Assembly (NCBI RefSeq): GCF_004343255.1
Contig: NZ_SMDD01000001.1
Location: 694,577-758,576, forward strand
Source: Laceyella sacchari
GTDB lineage: Bacteria > Bacillota > Bacilli > Thermoactinomycetales > Thermoactinomycetaceae
Direction of reading: 5' to 3'
DNA length: 64,000 bases
In this document: piece after piece, positions 9,351 through 16,888 of the stretch
How positions within the stretch are numbered: the stretch's first letter is position 1
How the letters are laid out: each line of letters opens with the position of its first letter
Translations under genes and position numbers: made by a program
Notes under the pieces: model-generated
Told to the model about the DNA's origin: nothing
Seen by the model: the letters and a program-made list of their open reading frames with translations, nothing else
The model's database searches: none

Positions 9351-10175
9351 TCAACCGCGCTGACGGTGGCGCAACAACCGGGCTTCCAACCAAGCGATCA
9401 ATTGGTACATTACAGTAGCGATGATGGCCACTACCACCAAGCTCAACATGACCAGATTGAGATTGAACACTTGGAATCCATAAATGATCAAATAACCAAG
9501 TCCTGCTTTGGACACCAGGAATTCGCCGACGATCACTCCCACCCAGGCTAATCCCACATTTACTTTTAAAGCGGCAATCATGTCGGGGATGCAGGCAGGG
9601 AAGATGATTTTGCGGAAGATTTGGCTGCGGGTGGCGCCAAACGAGCGGGCCAGGTGCAGATAGCTCTCATCCACGCTCTGGAAGCGGGTGTAGATGACCA
9701 AGGTAGTAATGATGATCGTGATAGCGACGGCCATGGCCAGGATGGAGGCGCCATTGGCACCCAATGTCACAATAAACAAAGGACCTAAGGCCACTTTGGG
9801 CATGCTGTTTAAAATGACGAGGTAAGGGTCAAGCACGCGTGACAGAAACGGAGATGCCCAAATGCATGTGGCCAAGCTAATCCCACCGACAGTGCCCAGG
9901 ATGAATCCGGCGGCTGTCTCCAATGATGTCAAACCGATGTGATGGAACAGTTCGCCTGCCGTTGCCAATTGTACCGCCTGCGACCAGATGAGAGACGGAC
10001 TACTGAAGAGAAACGGATCAATCCAGCCGACACGGGCCGCCCCTTCCCACACTGCCACAAAGGCGATGAAGAGCAGGATGCGAAGGACCCATACCCATGT
10101 TTGCCGGATGCGAAGCCGACGCAGGTAAAGGGCGTGATGGGGACTTGCCGCACCGCGCTCAAGCCAGCTTTTCAA
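9351..10175 (-). CDS. ABC importer permease, SsuC/TauC/YtlD type
   Basis: This is a 274-residue permease with about six transmembrane segments. It has the coupling loop ARSFGATRSQIFRKIIFP, typical of nitrate/sulfonate/taurine (NitT/TauT) importers. It starts with TTG behind GGGAGGTG and overlaps the ATPase gene by 17 bases. With the ATPase and lipoprotein upstream it forms a complete three-gene importer resembling B. subtilis YtlACD. The substrate is not shown by the sequence; aliphatic sulfonates, taurine or a thiamine precursor are all possible for this family. Confidence 0.85.
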   Translation of the reverse strand: MKSWLERGAASPHHALYLRRLRIRQTWVWVLRILLFIAFVAVWEGAARVGWIDPFLFSSPSLIWSQAVQLATAGELFHHIGLTSLETAAGFILGTVGGISLATCIWASPFLSRVLDPYLVILNSMPKVALGPLFIVTLGANGASILAMAVAITIIITTLVIYTRFQSVDESYLHLARSFGATRSQIFRKIIFPACIPDMIAALKVNVGLAWVGVIVGEFLVSKAGLGYLIIYGFQVFNLNLVMLSLVVVAIIATVMYQLIAWLEARLLRHRQRG

Positions 10176-10941
10176 TGCGATTCACCTCCCGCCACAACTC
10201 GCTAAACAACGAACGGAAGGATGGATGGGCTCTCGCTTCCAGAGGGGGAAGCGCGCGGATGTCTTCCGGAATCGGGAGTGTGTACCTGATTTGCCCCGGT
10301 CGTCCGCCTATGACGAGGACGCGGTCTCCGATGGCGATCGCTTCCTCCAGATCGTGGGTGACCAATATGGCCGTTTTCTGTTGCTCTTTCAACACGTTTG
10401 TCAGCAGGTGCTCCAAGTGGATTTTGTTTTGGATATCCAGTGCAGAGAAGGGTTCATCTAATAGCAGAAGATCGGGGCGTACCGCCAAGGTGCGAACGAG
10501 GGCCACGCGTTGCCGCATGCCTCCTGACAGTTGGTGGGGGTAGTGGTGGGCTACATGGGATAAGCCCATTTCATCCAGAAGCCGGTGTGTGTCGGCGATC
10601 GCCGCGGCGGTGGCTTGTCGGCGAAGTTCCAAGCCGAGGATCATGTTTTGTGCGACGGTGCGCCATGCCAGCAGTCCGTCTTTTTGCAGCATATAGGCGA
10701 TTCGGGGAGAAGGGCTGTTCACCGGGTCACCGAACAACTGAATGCGCCCGCTGGCGGGGGTAATTAATCCTGCGATCAGAGAGAGGATGGTGCTCTTGCC
10801 ACATCCGCTAGGGCCGACCAAGACCACGAATTCCCCGCGTTGGACGGTCAGGGAGAGCGAGCGGATGGCGGTTACCTCTTCCGTCTTGGTAAAGTAAGTG
10901 TGCGTGAGGTCTTCAATCTGTACCGCGTAGTCCGAGACCAT
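10159..10941 (-). CDS. ABC importer ATPase, SsuB/TauB/YtlC type
   Basis: This is a 260-residue ATPase with Walker A GPSGCGKST (about 43-51), signature LSGGMRQRVAL, Walker B LLLLDEPFSALD and the switch His in ILVTHDLEEA. The C-terminal part matches nitrate/sulfonate-type importers. It lies 3 bases after the binding protein gene and overlaps the permease, so the three are cotranscribed. Confidence 0.92.
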   Translation of the reverse strand: MVSDYAVQIEDLTHTYFTKTEEVTAIRSLSLTVQRGEFVVLVGPSGCGKSTILSLIAGLITPASGRIQLFGDPVNSPSPRIAYMLQKDGLLAWRTVAQNMILGLELRRQATAAAIADTHRLLDEMGLSHVAHHYPHQLSGGMRQRVALVRTLAVRPDLLLLDEPFSALDIQNKIHLEHLLTNVLKEQQKTAILVTHDLEEAIAIGDRVLVIGGRPGQIRYTLPIPEDIRALPPLEARAHPSFRSLFSELWREVNRIEKLA

Positions 10942-10944
10942 GTT

Positions 10945-11949
10945 TTATCCCTCCTTTACCACGTGGCTGGCGATTTCCGTATTGACCAGCTCACTGTAAG
11001 GAATGGATTTGGGCAGTTCCCCGCTTTCTTTCATAATGCGTAACAGGTGATTGTACTCTGGCTCCTCAATCATCGGGGAAGTGGCATAGGACTGTTGCTC
11101 TTGATAACGTTTTACGACGCGGATCAGGATGTCTTTGCTGGTGTCGGGGAAGTGACTTTGGATGGCGGTGGCCACTTCTTCAGCGGAGTGGGAAGCGACC
11201 CATTGTTGTGCTTGATAGATGGCGCGGGTGAAACGTCGGGCCAAATCAGGATGTTGCGCAAGCCATTTCTCTTTGGCGAGATAACAGGTATATGGCAGGC
11301 GTCCGCTGTCTTTGCCGAAAGAAGCCACAATGGTTCCTTTGCCGGCTTGCTCGATTTTGGAGGCAGTGGGTTCAAACAGTTGGGCGAAATCGCCAGTTCC
11401 TGCGAGAAACGCATTGCCCAAGTTTTTGAAGTCTACATTCTGGATGATGTTAACATCCTGATGAGGGGCTAAGCCGTTGATGCGTTGTACATATTCGCTC
11501 ACCATCTGGGGCATCCCCCCACGCCGCTGGCCGAGCAGTTTTTTTCCTTTTAACATGCTCCATTTGAATGAGGAAATGGGTGTCCGCGAAACGAGGAATG
11601 TCCCATCGGTTTGTGTCAGTTGAGCAAAGGCGTTGACGGGTTGGTTGGTGGAGCGGGCGGTCACATAAATGGCTGCTTCAGCACCGACCAAAGCAATATC
11701 GGCATCACCAGAGAGCAGGGTCGCCATCGTTTTGTCGCCACCGTTGCCGTTGGTTAACTCGATGTTAAGCCCTTCCTGTTTAAAAAAGCCCTTGCTCAGA
11801 GCGACGTATTGTGGGGCATAAAAGAGGGAATGCGTCACCTCGACCAGTCGGATTTGATTCGACGGGGCAGAGGGGGAACAGGCGGCGAGCAGACAAGCGA
11901 TGCAGATTATCAACAACCGGATGCAAAACGGTTTGATTTTCTTTGCCAT
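10945..11949 (-). CDS. ABC importer substrate-binding lipoprotein, YtlA/NMT1-like
   Basis: This is a 334-residue secreted lipoprotein with a signal peptide and a lipobox ending at Cys24 (LLAAC). The mature part has the NMT1/THI5-like binding fold (FYAPQYVALSKGFFKQEGL and DADIALVGAEAA). The length equals that of B. subtilis YtlA. I chose the ATG seven codons inside the open frame because AGAGGTGG precedes it at six bases. It leads the importer operon. Possible ligands are sulfur compounds or a pyrimidine thiamine precursor; no thiamine riboswitch or cysteine T-box is visible in the short leader. Confidence 0.87.
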   Translation of the reverse strand: MAKKIKPFCIRLLIICIACLLAACSPSAPSNQIRLVEVTHSLFYAPQYVALSKGFFKQEGLNIELTNGNGGDKTMATLLSGDADIALVGAEAAIYVTARSTNQPVNAFAQLTQTDGTFLVSRTPISSFKWSMLKGKKLLGQRRGGMPQMVSEYVQRINGLAPHQDVNIIQNVDFKNLGNAFLAGTGDFAQLFEPTASKIEQAGKGTIVASFGKDSGRLPYTCYLAKEKWLAQHPDLARRFTRAIYQAQQWVASHSAEEVATAIQSHFPDTSKDILIRVVKRYQEQQSYATSPMIEEPEYNHLLRIMKESGELPKSIPYSELVNTEIASHVVKEG

Positions 11950-11982
11950 CAAACGCCACCTCTTTTTCATTGGATTAATTTC

Positions 11983-12011
11983 ATTTTGACATTTCCGGCG
12001 AAATTTGACAA
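11983..12011 (-). promoter_or_regulatory. Predicted SigmaA promoter of the importer operon
   Basis: On the minus strand TTGTCA and CAAAAT are 17 bp apart, about 33 bases before the lipoprotein start. Confidence 0.5.
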
Positions 12012-12060
12012 GAAATTGGCAATATTCTGCTGTTTAATCCGTTTTCATAGCTTAAATGAA

Positions 12061-12101
12061 GGGGAAGGCGATGCCGAAAGATTAACATTGTCCTCTTCCC
12101 C
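12061..12101 (-). terminator. Hairpin downstream of the lysozyme gene
   Basis: GGGGAAG and CTTCCCC form a 7-bp stem with further partial pairing, 23 bases past the end of the GH25 gene. No good T run follows, so termination strength is uncertain. Confidence 0.4.
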
Positions 12102-12123
12102 GTCCAAGCCAGTTTAGGAGGTT

Positions 12124-12837
12124 TCACTTCGCGGTGGTGAATTGTTGCAGAAACTCGTCAAGTTCCCCATGATAGGCATTGATGTCCACATATGTGTCGA
12201 TGCCTCGGATACGTCCGCGGTTGCAGTATTGCCAGAAAAGCCAATCCCGGTTTAAGGTAGGGAATTTTTTGATGTCGCGGATCCAGATGGGATGAGTCGG
12301 GAAGCTCGACGCGATGTATTGCCCGTATGTATCATACGTCACATAAAGGATTGGTTTTTGGCCATAGTGTTGTTCCAAGCGCTGGGAGAGCACCATCAAC
12401 TCCTGATGCACTTTCTGTCGGTCGTGGTTTAAGTGAATTTCCACATCGATCACAGGGGGCAGGCTGTCAGGCTCTTTGGGGACGGTACGGATAAAATTGT
12501 CCGCCTGCCGCGCGCCTGGGCTTTGCATGGAGAAAAAATGGTAAGCGCCTACGAGCAATCCCTGTTTTTTCGCCTCCCGCCAATTTTCCTTAAAGCGTTT
12601 GTCAATGAAGTCTTGGCCTTCAGTGGCTTTGATAAACACGAAGCGAAAATCATGTTCGGCCCGGACCGTTTGCCAATCAATGACGCCCTGGTGATGGGAA
12701 ACGTCTAAGCCTTTTACTTGATAAGGCCACGCAAACAGGTCATTGTGCCAAATGATTCCAAAGTATTCGAGTGCGGCGGCGAGGGCCAACAGAACAAAAG
12801 CGATTGGGATGAGGATGTAGCGTAGATAAGATCTCAT
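12124..12837 (-). CDS. GH25 family muramidase, membrane-anchored or secreted
   Basis: This is a 237-residue protein with an N-terminal hydrophobic segment (about 7-28) and a GH25 (Chalaropsis-type lysozyme) domain. Typical elements are GLDVSHHQGVIDW, the KATEG motif, YHFF and PVIDVEIH, which supplies the catalytic Asp/Glu. GH25 enzymes cut the beta-1,4 bond between N-acetylmuramic acid and N-acetylglucosamine. There is no C-terminal cell-wall-binding repeat and no clear signal peptidase site, so it may stay anchored facing the wall. It stands alone and divergent from hemA. Confidence 0.88.
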   Translation of the reverse strand: MRSYLRYILIPIAFVLLALAAALEYFGIIWHNDLFAWPYQVKGLDVSHHQGVIDWQTVRAEHDFRFVFIKATEGQDFIDKRFKENWREAKKQGLLVGAYHFFSMQSPGARQADNFIRTVPKEPDSLPPVIDVEIHLNHDRQKVHQELMVLSQRLEQHYGQKPILYVTYDTYGQYIASSFPTHPIWIRDIKKFPTLNRDWLFWQYCNRGRIRGIDTYVDINAYHGELDEFLQQFTTAK

Positions 12838-12868
12838 AGCAGTTTCCCTCTCTATGATGTCAACTTAT

Positions 12869-12896
12869 ATTGTAAAGAGAAGTACTTGTTGAACAA
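12869..12896 (-). promoter_or_regulatory. Predicted SigmaA promoter of the GH25 gene
   Basis: On the minus strand TTGTTC and TACAAT are 16 bp apart, 32 bases before the start codon. Confidence 0.45.
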
Positions 12897-12995
12897 GTTG
12901 GCAAGGGAGCAAAAAGATGAACAATGACCGACAAATTCTCCGATTGCGATGCCGCCAGCTGTCCGGCCCTTCAAAATCTGTTCACAGCCCAGAAC

Positions 12996-13023
12996 TTGGG
13001 ATTGAAAAAGGTTGTGCTATAAT
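12996..13023 (+). promoter_or_regulatory. SigmaA promoter of the hem cluster
   Basis: TTGGGA and a perfect TATAAT are 16 bp apart, 77 bases upstream of the hemA ATG. This is the only strong promoter seen for the genes up to hemB. Confidence 0.7.
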
Positions 13024-13033
13024 GTAATTTGAT

Positions 13034-13048
13034 TGAGAATGATTTTTT
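13034..13048 (+). promoter_or_regulatory. Possible PerR/Fur-type operator in the hemA leader
   Basis: TGAGAATGATTTTTT lies about 10 bases after the -10 box. It matches 11 of 14 defined positions of a TGATAATnATTATCA (Fur) core and 9 of 14 of a PerR core. In B. subtilis the hemA operon belongs to the PerR regulon, which makes the match plausible but not proven. Confidence 0.35.
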
Positions 13049-13053
13049 CGACC

Positions 13054-13079
13054 AGCTTAGCCCGAAAAGCGGCTAAACT
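13054..13079 (+). other. Leader hairpin before hemA
   Basis: AGCTTAGCC and GGCTAAACT form a 9-bp stem with one mismatch. It ends a few bases before the CGGGGTG ribosome binding site of hemA. No T run follows. Confidence 0.4.
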
Positions 13080-13099
13080 GAAGTTCGGGGTGACAAAGC

Positions 13100-14443
13100 A
13101 TGCATACGCTAGTAATTGGTTTAAACCATAAAACAGCTCCAGTGGAGATCAGAGAACAGTTTGCGTTTCAGGAAGACCGGCTTCAGCTAGCGCTAAAGAG
13201 TTTGCGGGACATGAAGAGTGTGCTCGAATGTGTCATTGTCAGCACTTGCAACCGCATGGAACTGTATGTGGTCGCTGACCAACTGCACACAGGAGAGTAT
13301 TATGCGAAAGCCTTTTTGGAAAGCTGGTTCCGGTTGCCCAAAGAGGGGTTTGTTGAACACCTTTATGTGAAAGCGAATCAAGAAGCTGTGCGTCATCTGT
13401 TCCACGTTGTGTGCGGAATGGATTCGCTCGTGTTGGGAGAGACGCAGATTCTGGGGCAAGTGAAGCAAGCGTTCCTGACCGCCCAGCAGACGGGGACGAC
13501 GGGAACACTGTTTAATTCGTTGTTCAAACAAGCGGTCACGTTTGGAAAACGTGTCCACTCGGAGACCGAAATTGGACAGAACGCCGTGTCCGTCAGTTAT
13601 GCGGCGGTTGAATTGGGCAAGAAAATGTTTGATTCTTTTTCCGGCAAAACGATTCTGTTGATCGGAGCCGGAAAGATGAGTGAGCTCACCGCCAAGCATT
13701 TTCATGCAATCGGTGCCAATCGGGTGTTGGTGGTCAACCGCACGCTCAGCAAAGCGGAGGAATTGGCGCGCAAGTTTCAAGGTGAGGCCCGGACATGGGA
13801 CGAGCTGATTCCCTCTCTGTTAGAGGCGGATATCGTTGTGAGCTCGACCGGCGCCAAGGAACCTGTATTGACTAGAGCGATGGTAGAACCTGTGCTCAAG
13901 AAGCGCCGCTCCCCTTTGTTCCTGATTGATATTGCGGTGCCGCGGGACATCGATCCGGCGATCCATGAGCTCGACCAAGTGTTTTTGTATGACATTGATG
14001 ACTTGAACGGAATCGTTGACGCCAATATGGCGATCAGGGAACAAGAGGCGGCCAAAGTGCGGCTGTGGATCGAAGAAGAATTGCGGCAGTTTAACGAGTG
14101 GCTTGACACACTTGGGGTGGTTCCGCTCATAACTGCTTTACGCGATAAGGCACTTGCCATCCAAGAAGAGGCAGTGTTGCGGATCGAACGCAAACTTCCG
14201 GAATTGACGGAGAAGGAGAAGCGTGTGATCCGCAAGCACACCAAAAGCATTGTCAACCAATTGATGCGTGATCCCATTGTGCGTGTCAAGGAGTTGGCAA
14301 CGTCCCCTCAAAAAGAGTTGGCGCAAGAGATGTTCGTCGCATTGTTCGCGCTTGAAAAACAGCTGAATGCGGAGCAGGAACAAGAAGAGTCTGATTCTGT
14401 CGAGCTTCCTAACACGGCAGCGCTTGCCAGCGGAAACGCTTAA
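13100..14443 (+). CDS. hemA: Glutamyl-tRNA reductase
   Basis: This is a 447-residue enzyme that reduces glutamyl-tRNA(Glu) to glutamate-1-semialdehyde with NADPH, the first step of C5 tetrapyrrole synthesis. It has the N-terminal GLNHKTAPVEIRE motif, the active Cys50 in VSTCNRMELY, the NADPH-binding stretch LLIGAGKMSELTAKH and a C-terminal helical dimerisation domain. It heads the cluster hemA-hemX-sirC-hemC-cobA/hemD-hemB. In Bacillus, HemX lowers HemA protein level, and hemX is again the next gene here. A promoter and possible metal/peroxide operator lie upstream. Confidence 0.96.
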   Translation: MHTLVIGLNHKTAPVEIREQFAFQEDRLQLALKSLRDMKSVLECVIVSTCNRMELYVVADQLHTGEYYAKAFLESWFRLPKEGFVEHLYVKANQEAVRHLFHVVCGMDSLVLGETQILGQVKQAFLTAQQTGTTGTLFNSLFKQAVTFGKRVHSETEIGQNAVSVSYAAVELGKKMFDSFSGKTILLIGAGKMSELTAKHFHAIGANRVLVVNRTLSKAEELARKFQGEARTWDELIPSLLEADIVVSSTGAKEPVLTRAMVEPVLKKRRSPLFLIDIAVPRDIDPAIHELDQVFLYDIDDLNGIVDANMAIREQEAAKVRLWIEEELRQFNEWLDTLGVVPLITALRDKALAIQEEAVLRIERKLPELTEKEKRVIRKHTKSIVNQLMRDPIVRVKELATSPQKELAQEMFVALFALEKQLNAEQEQEESDSVELPNTAALASGNA

Positions 14444-14457
14444 AGGGGGAGGCGCCT

Positions 14458-15273
14458 TTGTTCCAAGAGCGTTGGATCGTCGATTTCATGGTGTACGTCT
14501 ATGCGATCAGCTTGGCGTTTTCATTTGCCGATTTGTTGCGCCCTAGCAAGCGGTTGGAACAATTGTCCATCCTCTTTTTGTCAGGGGTGTGGGTCTTACA
14601 GACCATCGTGTTGGTCGTACAGCGATTGGCGCTGATTCCCATTTCTGCAAGTATTGACGCTTTGTCCATTTATAGTTGGGTATTGATCAGCTTTACCCTG
14701 GTCATGCATTTTGTGTATCGGATGTCCATTCTTTTCTTTATCGCCAACTCTTTGAGTTTTATCATGCTGGCCATCCATCTTTTTTTTGTGAGATCATCAT
14801 CACCCGTGATGGAGAAGCTGCTGCTGTCGGAATTGGTTTTTTTGCACGTGACGCTAGCAATGATGGCCAACGCGTTTTTCTCTTTGGCCAGCATTGGAGC
14901 GGGGCTTTATTTGGTGAACAATTATTTGTTGAAACAAAAAAAATGGAATGATTTGTTGCGGCGTCTTCCCAGTCTCGATCGTTTACAAGGGATGTCGGCC
15001 TGGCTGTTAGTATTGGGCACCAGCCTGTTGTTGACAGCCATGACGTTGGGGGCGATTTACGCGTACCAAACAATCGGCGCCCAGTTTTGGGAAGATGCCA
15101 AGGTGTGGAGTTCGCTCTGGGTGTTGGCGCTGTACGCATTCATCTTGTGGAAGTGGGCGAGGCGCCAGTGGCACGGTCGCAAGTTGGCTTGGTGGACGCT
15201 GTTATCCCTGTTTGCCGTGTTGAGCAATTATATCATCACACGCGCCGGTTTTTCATTTCATCACTGGATATGA
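14458..15273 (+). CDS. hemX: HemX, cytochrome c assembly (CcsA)-like membrane protein
   Basis: This is a 271-residue integral membrane protein with about eight hydrophobic segments, similar in layout to CcsA/CcmC-type proteins. The Trp-rich heme-handling motif is not obvious, as expected of HemX rather than true CcsA. It starts with TTG behind GGGGGAGG, 14 bases after hemA. In B. subtilis HemX negatively controls HemA abundance. The identification rests on position plus topology. Confidence 0.85.
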   Translation: MFQERWIVDFMVYVYAISLAFSFADLLRPSKRLEQLSILFLSGVWVLQTIVLVVQRLALIPISASIDALSIYSWVLISFTLVMHFVYRMSILFFIANSLSFIMLAIHLFFVRSSSPVMEKLLLSELVFLHVTLAMMANAFFSLASIGAGLYLVNNYLLKQKKWNDLLRRLPSLDRLQGMSAWLLVLGTSLLLTAMTLGAIYAYQTIGAQFWEDAKVWSSLWVLALYAFILWKWARRQWHGRKLAWWTLLSLFAVLSNYIITRAGFSFHHWI

Positions 15274-15297
15274 TTCGGGCGATAAGGGGTTCAGGAG

Positions 15298-15945
15298 ATG
15301 AAAAAATACTATCCCATGATGGTAGACATCAACGGATTGCGCTGTCTGGTGGTAGGGGGCGGCAAGGTGGCCGAAAGAAAAACGCGAGGGCTACTCGATG
15401 CGGGAGCTTTGGTCACCGTGGTGAGTCCAAAGCTGACTCCTCAGTTGGCGCAATGGGCGGACACCGGTGAGATTGAGTGGCGGCGTCGCCTTTATCGGCG
15501 GGAAGACCATGAGGGATGCCGTTTGGTTATCGCTGCGACTGACCAAGCGGAGGTCAACGTGCAGATCCGCCACGAAGCCGACGCGCGCGGCCAGTGGGTG
15601 AATGTAATCGACCATCCAGAGCTGTGCACGTTCACCGTTCCCGCGACGGTGACGAGGGGCAAGCTCTGCATTGCCGTTTCCACCGGCGGGGCCAGCCCTT
15701 CCCTGGCCCAAACAATACGCGACCAATTGGCGTCGATGTATGGGGAAGAGTATGAATTGCACTTGGAGTTGCTTCAAGAAATGCGCGGGATCATTCAACA
15801 ACGCGTACCGGTACCCAAAGAACGGTACCGATTGATGAAAGAATTGGCCGGCGAAGAATGGTTGGAAGAGTGCCGGGCCAATCCGGAGAAAGTGCGGAAC
15901 AAGATGTATCAGTGGTTGGATCACGCCTTGTCCCCGCAAACCTAG
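15298..15945 (+). CDS. Precorrin-2 dehydrogenase (siroheme synthase N-terminal type)
   Basis: This is a 215-residue NAD-dependent dehydrogenase that turns precorrin-2 into sirohydrochlorin. MMVDINGLRCLVVGGGKVAERK is the usual start of the family with its Rossmann GGGKVA loop, and VNVIDHPELCTFTVPA follows. It resembles single-domain SirC/YlnF/Met8-type enzymes and lacks the methyltransferase domain, which is found in the cobA/hemD gene two genes on. A ferrochelatase (SirB) for siroheme is not seen here. B. subtilis lacks this gene in its hem operon. Confidence 0.88.
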   Translation: MKKYYPMMVDINGLRCLVVGGGKVAERKTRGLLDAGALVTVVSPKLTPQLAQWADTGEIEWRRRLYRREDHEGCRLVIAATDQAEVNVQIRHEADARGQWVNVIDHPELCTFTVPATVTRGKLCIAVSTGGASPSLAQTIRDQLASMYGEEYELHLELLQEMRGIIQQRVPVPKERYRLMKELAGEEWLEECRANPEKVRNKMYQWLDHALSPQT

Positions 15946-15961
15946 AATGGAGGTTGGACGC

Positions 15962-16888
15962 GTGCGCACGATTACGGTAGGAACGAGAAAGAGCCTGCTC
16001 GCTTTAACCCAGACCAATTGGGTGGTCGAACAATTGAAGAAGGTACGTCCTGATCTGACCGTCCAATTGGAAAAGATTGTGACCAAAGGGGATAAGATTC
16101 TTCATGTGACCTTGTCAAAAGTGGGCGGCAAAGGACTGTTTGTCAAAGAGATTGAACAGGCGCTGTTGGATGGGCGGATTGACTTTGCGGTTCACAGCAT
16201 GAAAGATCTTCCGGGAGAAATGCCTGAGGGATTGGTGATCGGAGCGATTCCTGTACGGGAAAACCCTTGTGACAGCCTGTTGTCGCGGAACGGTCTTTCT
16301 TTGGCTGAATTGCCATCTGGCGCGGTGGTCGGCACCAGCAGTTTGCGCCGCCAAGCACAAATATTGGCTTATCGTCCCGACTTGAAGGTAAAACCGGTGC
16401 GTGGCAATCTGGATACGCGCATTGCCAAGATGGAAGAAGGGCAATTTGATGCGATCTTGTTGGCGCAGGCTGGACTGGCCCGTATGGGTTGGCAGGAGAA
16501 GGTGACGGAAACCCTGTCGAAGGATATCTTGTTGCCGGCGGTGGGTCAAGGGGCTTTGGCGATCCAGTGCCGTGAAGACGACCATGAACTGCTGGCCTTG
16601 CTGTTGGAAATCCATCATGTAGAGACGGCGCGGGCGGTTCAAGCGGAACGGGCCTTCTTGCGTGCATTTGAAGGAGGTTGCCATTTGCCGCTGGCCGCGC
16701 ATGCGGAAGTACTCGGTGATGAAGTGCGCCTGACCGGGTTAGTCGCGCATCCGGACGGAACCAGAGTGATCAAAGGAATCAAACAGGGGTCGGATGAAAA
16801 AGCCGTAGGTCGAGAATTGGCTGCGGAGCTCAAGGAACAGGGCGCAGGGGAATTGTTGAGTGAGGTGCGAGAGGGGTTAGTCGGATGA
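15962..16888 (+). CDS. hemC: Porphobilinogen deaminase
   Basis: This is a 308-residue hydroxymethylbilane synthase that links four porphobilinogens. VGTRKSLLALTQTNWV begins the enzyme, HSMKDLPGEM contains the catalytic Asp loop, and FEGGCHLPLAAHA holds the Cys carrying the dipyrromethane cofactor. An in-frame ATG lies 15 bases upstream, but GGAGGT overlaps that codon region and is correctly spaced before the GTG chosen here. The stop overlaps the next gene by four bases (ATGA), indicating coupling. Confidence 0.95.
   Translation: MRTITVGTRKSLLALTQTNWVVEQLKKVRPDLTVQLEKIVTKGDKILHVTLSKVGGKGLFVKEIEQALLDGRIDFAVHSMKDLPGEMPEGLVIGAIPVRENPCDSLLSRNGLSLAELPSGAVVGTSSLRRQAQILAYRPDLKVKPVRGNLDTRIAKMEEGQFDAILLAQAGLARMGWQEKVTETLSKDILLPAVGQGALAIQCREDDHELLALLLEIHHVETARAVQAERAFLRAFEGGCHLPLAAHAEVLGDEVRLTGLVAHPDGTRVIKGIKQGSDEKAVGRELAAELKEQGAGELLSEVREGLVG

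Noticed and set aside
15391-16086. 231-codon open frame opposite sirC and hemC
   Set aside because: Spans two real genes in antisense; no SD or domain.
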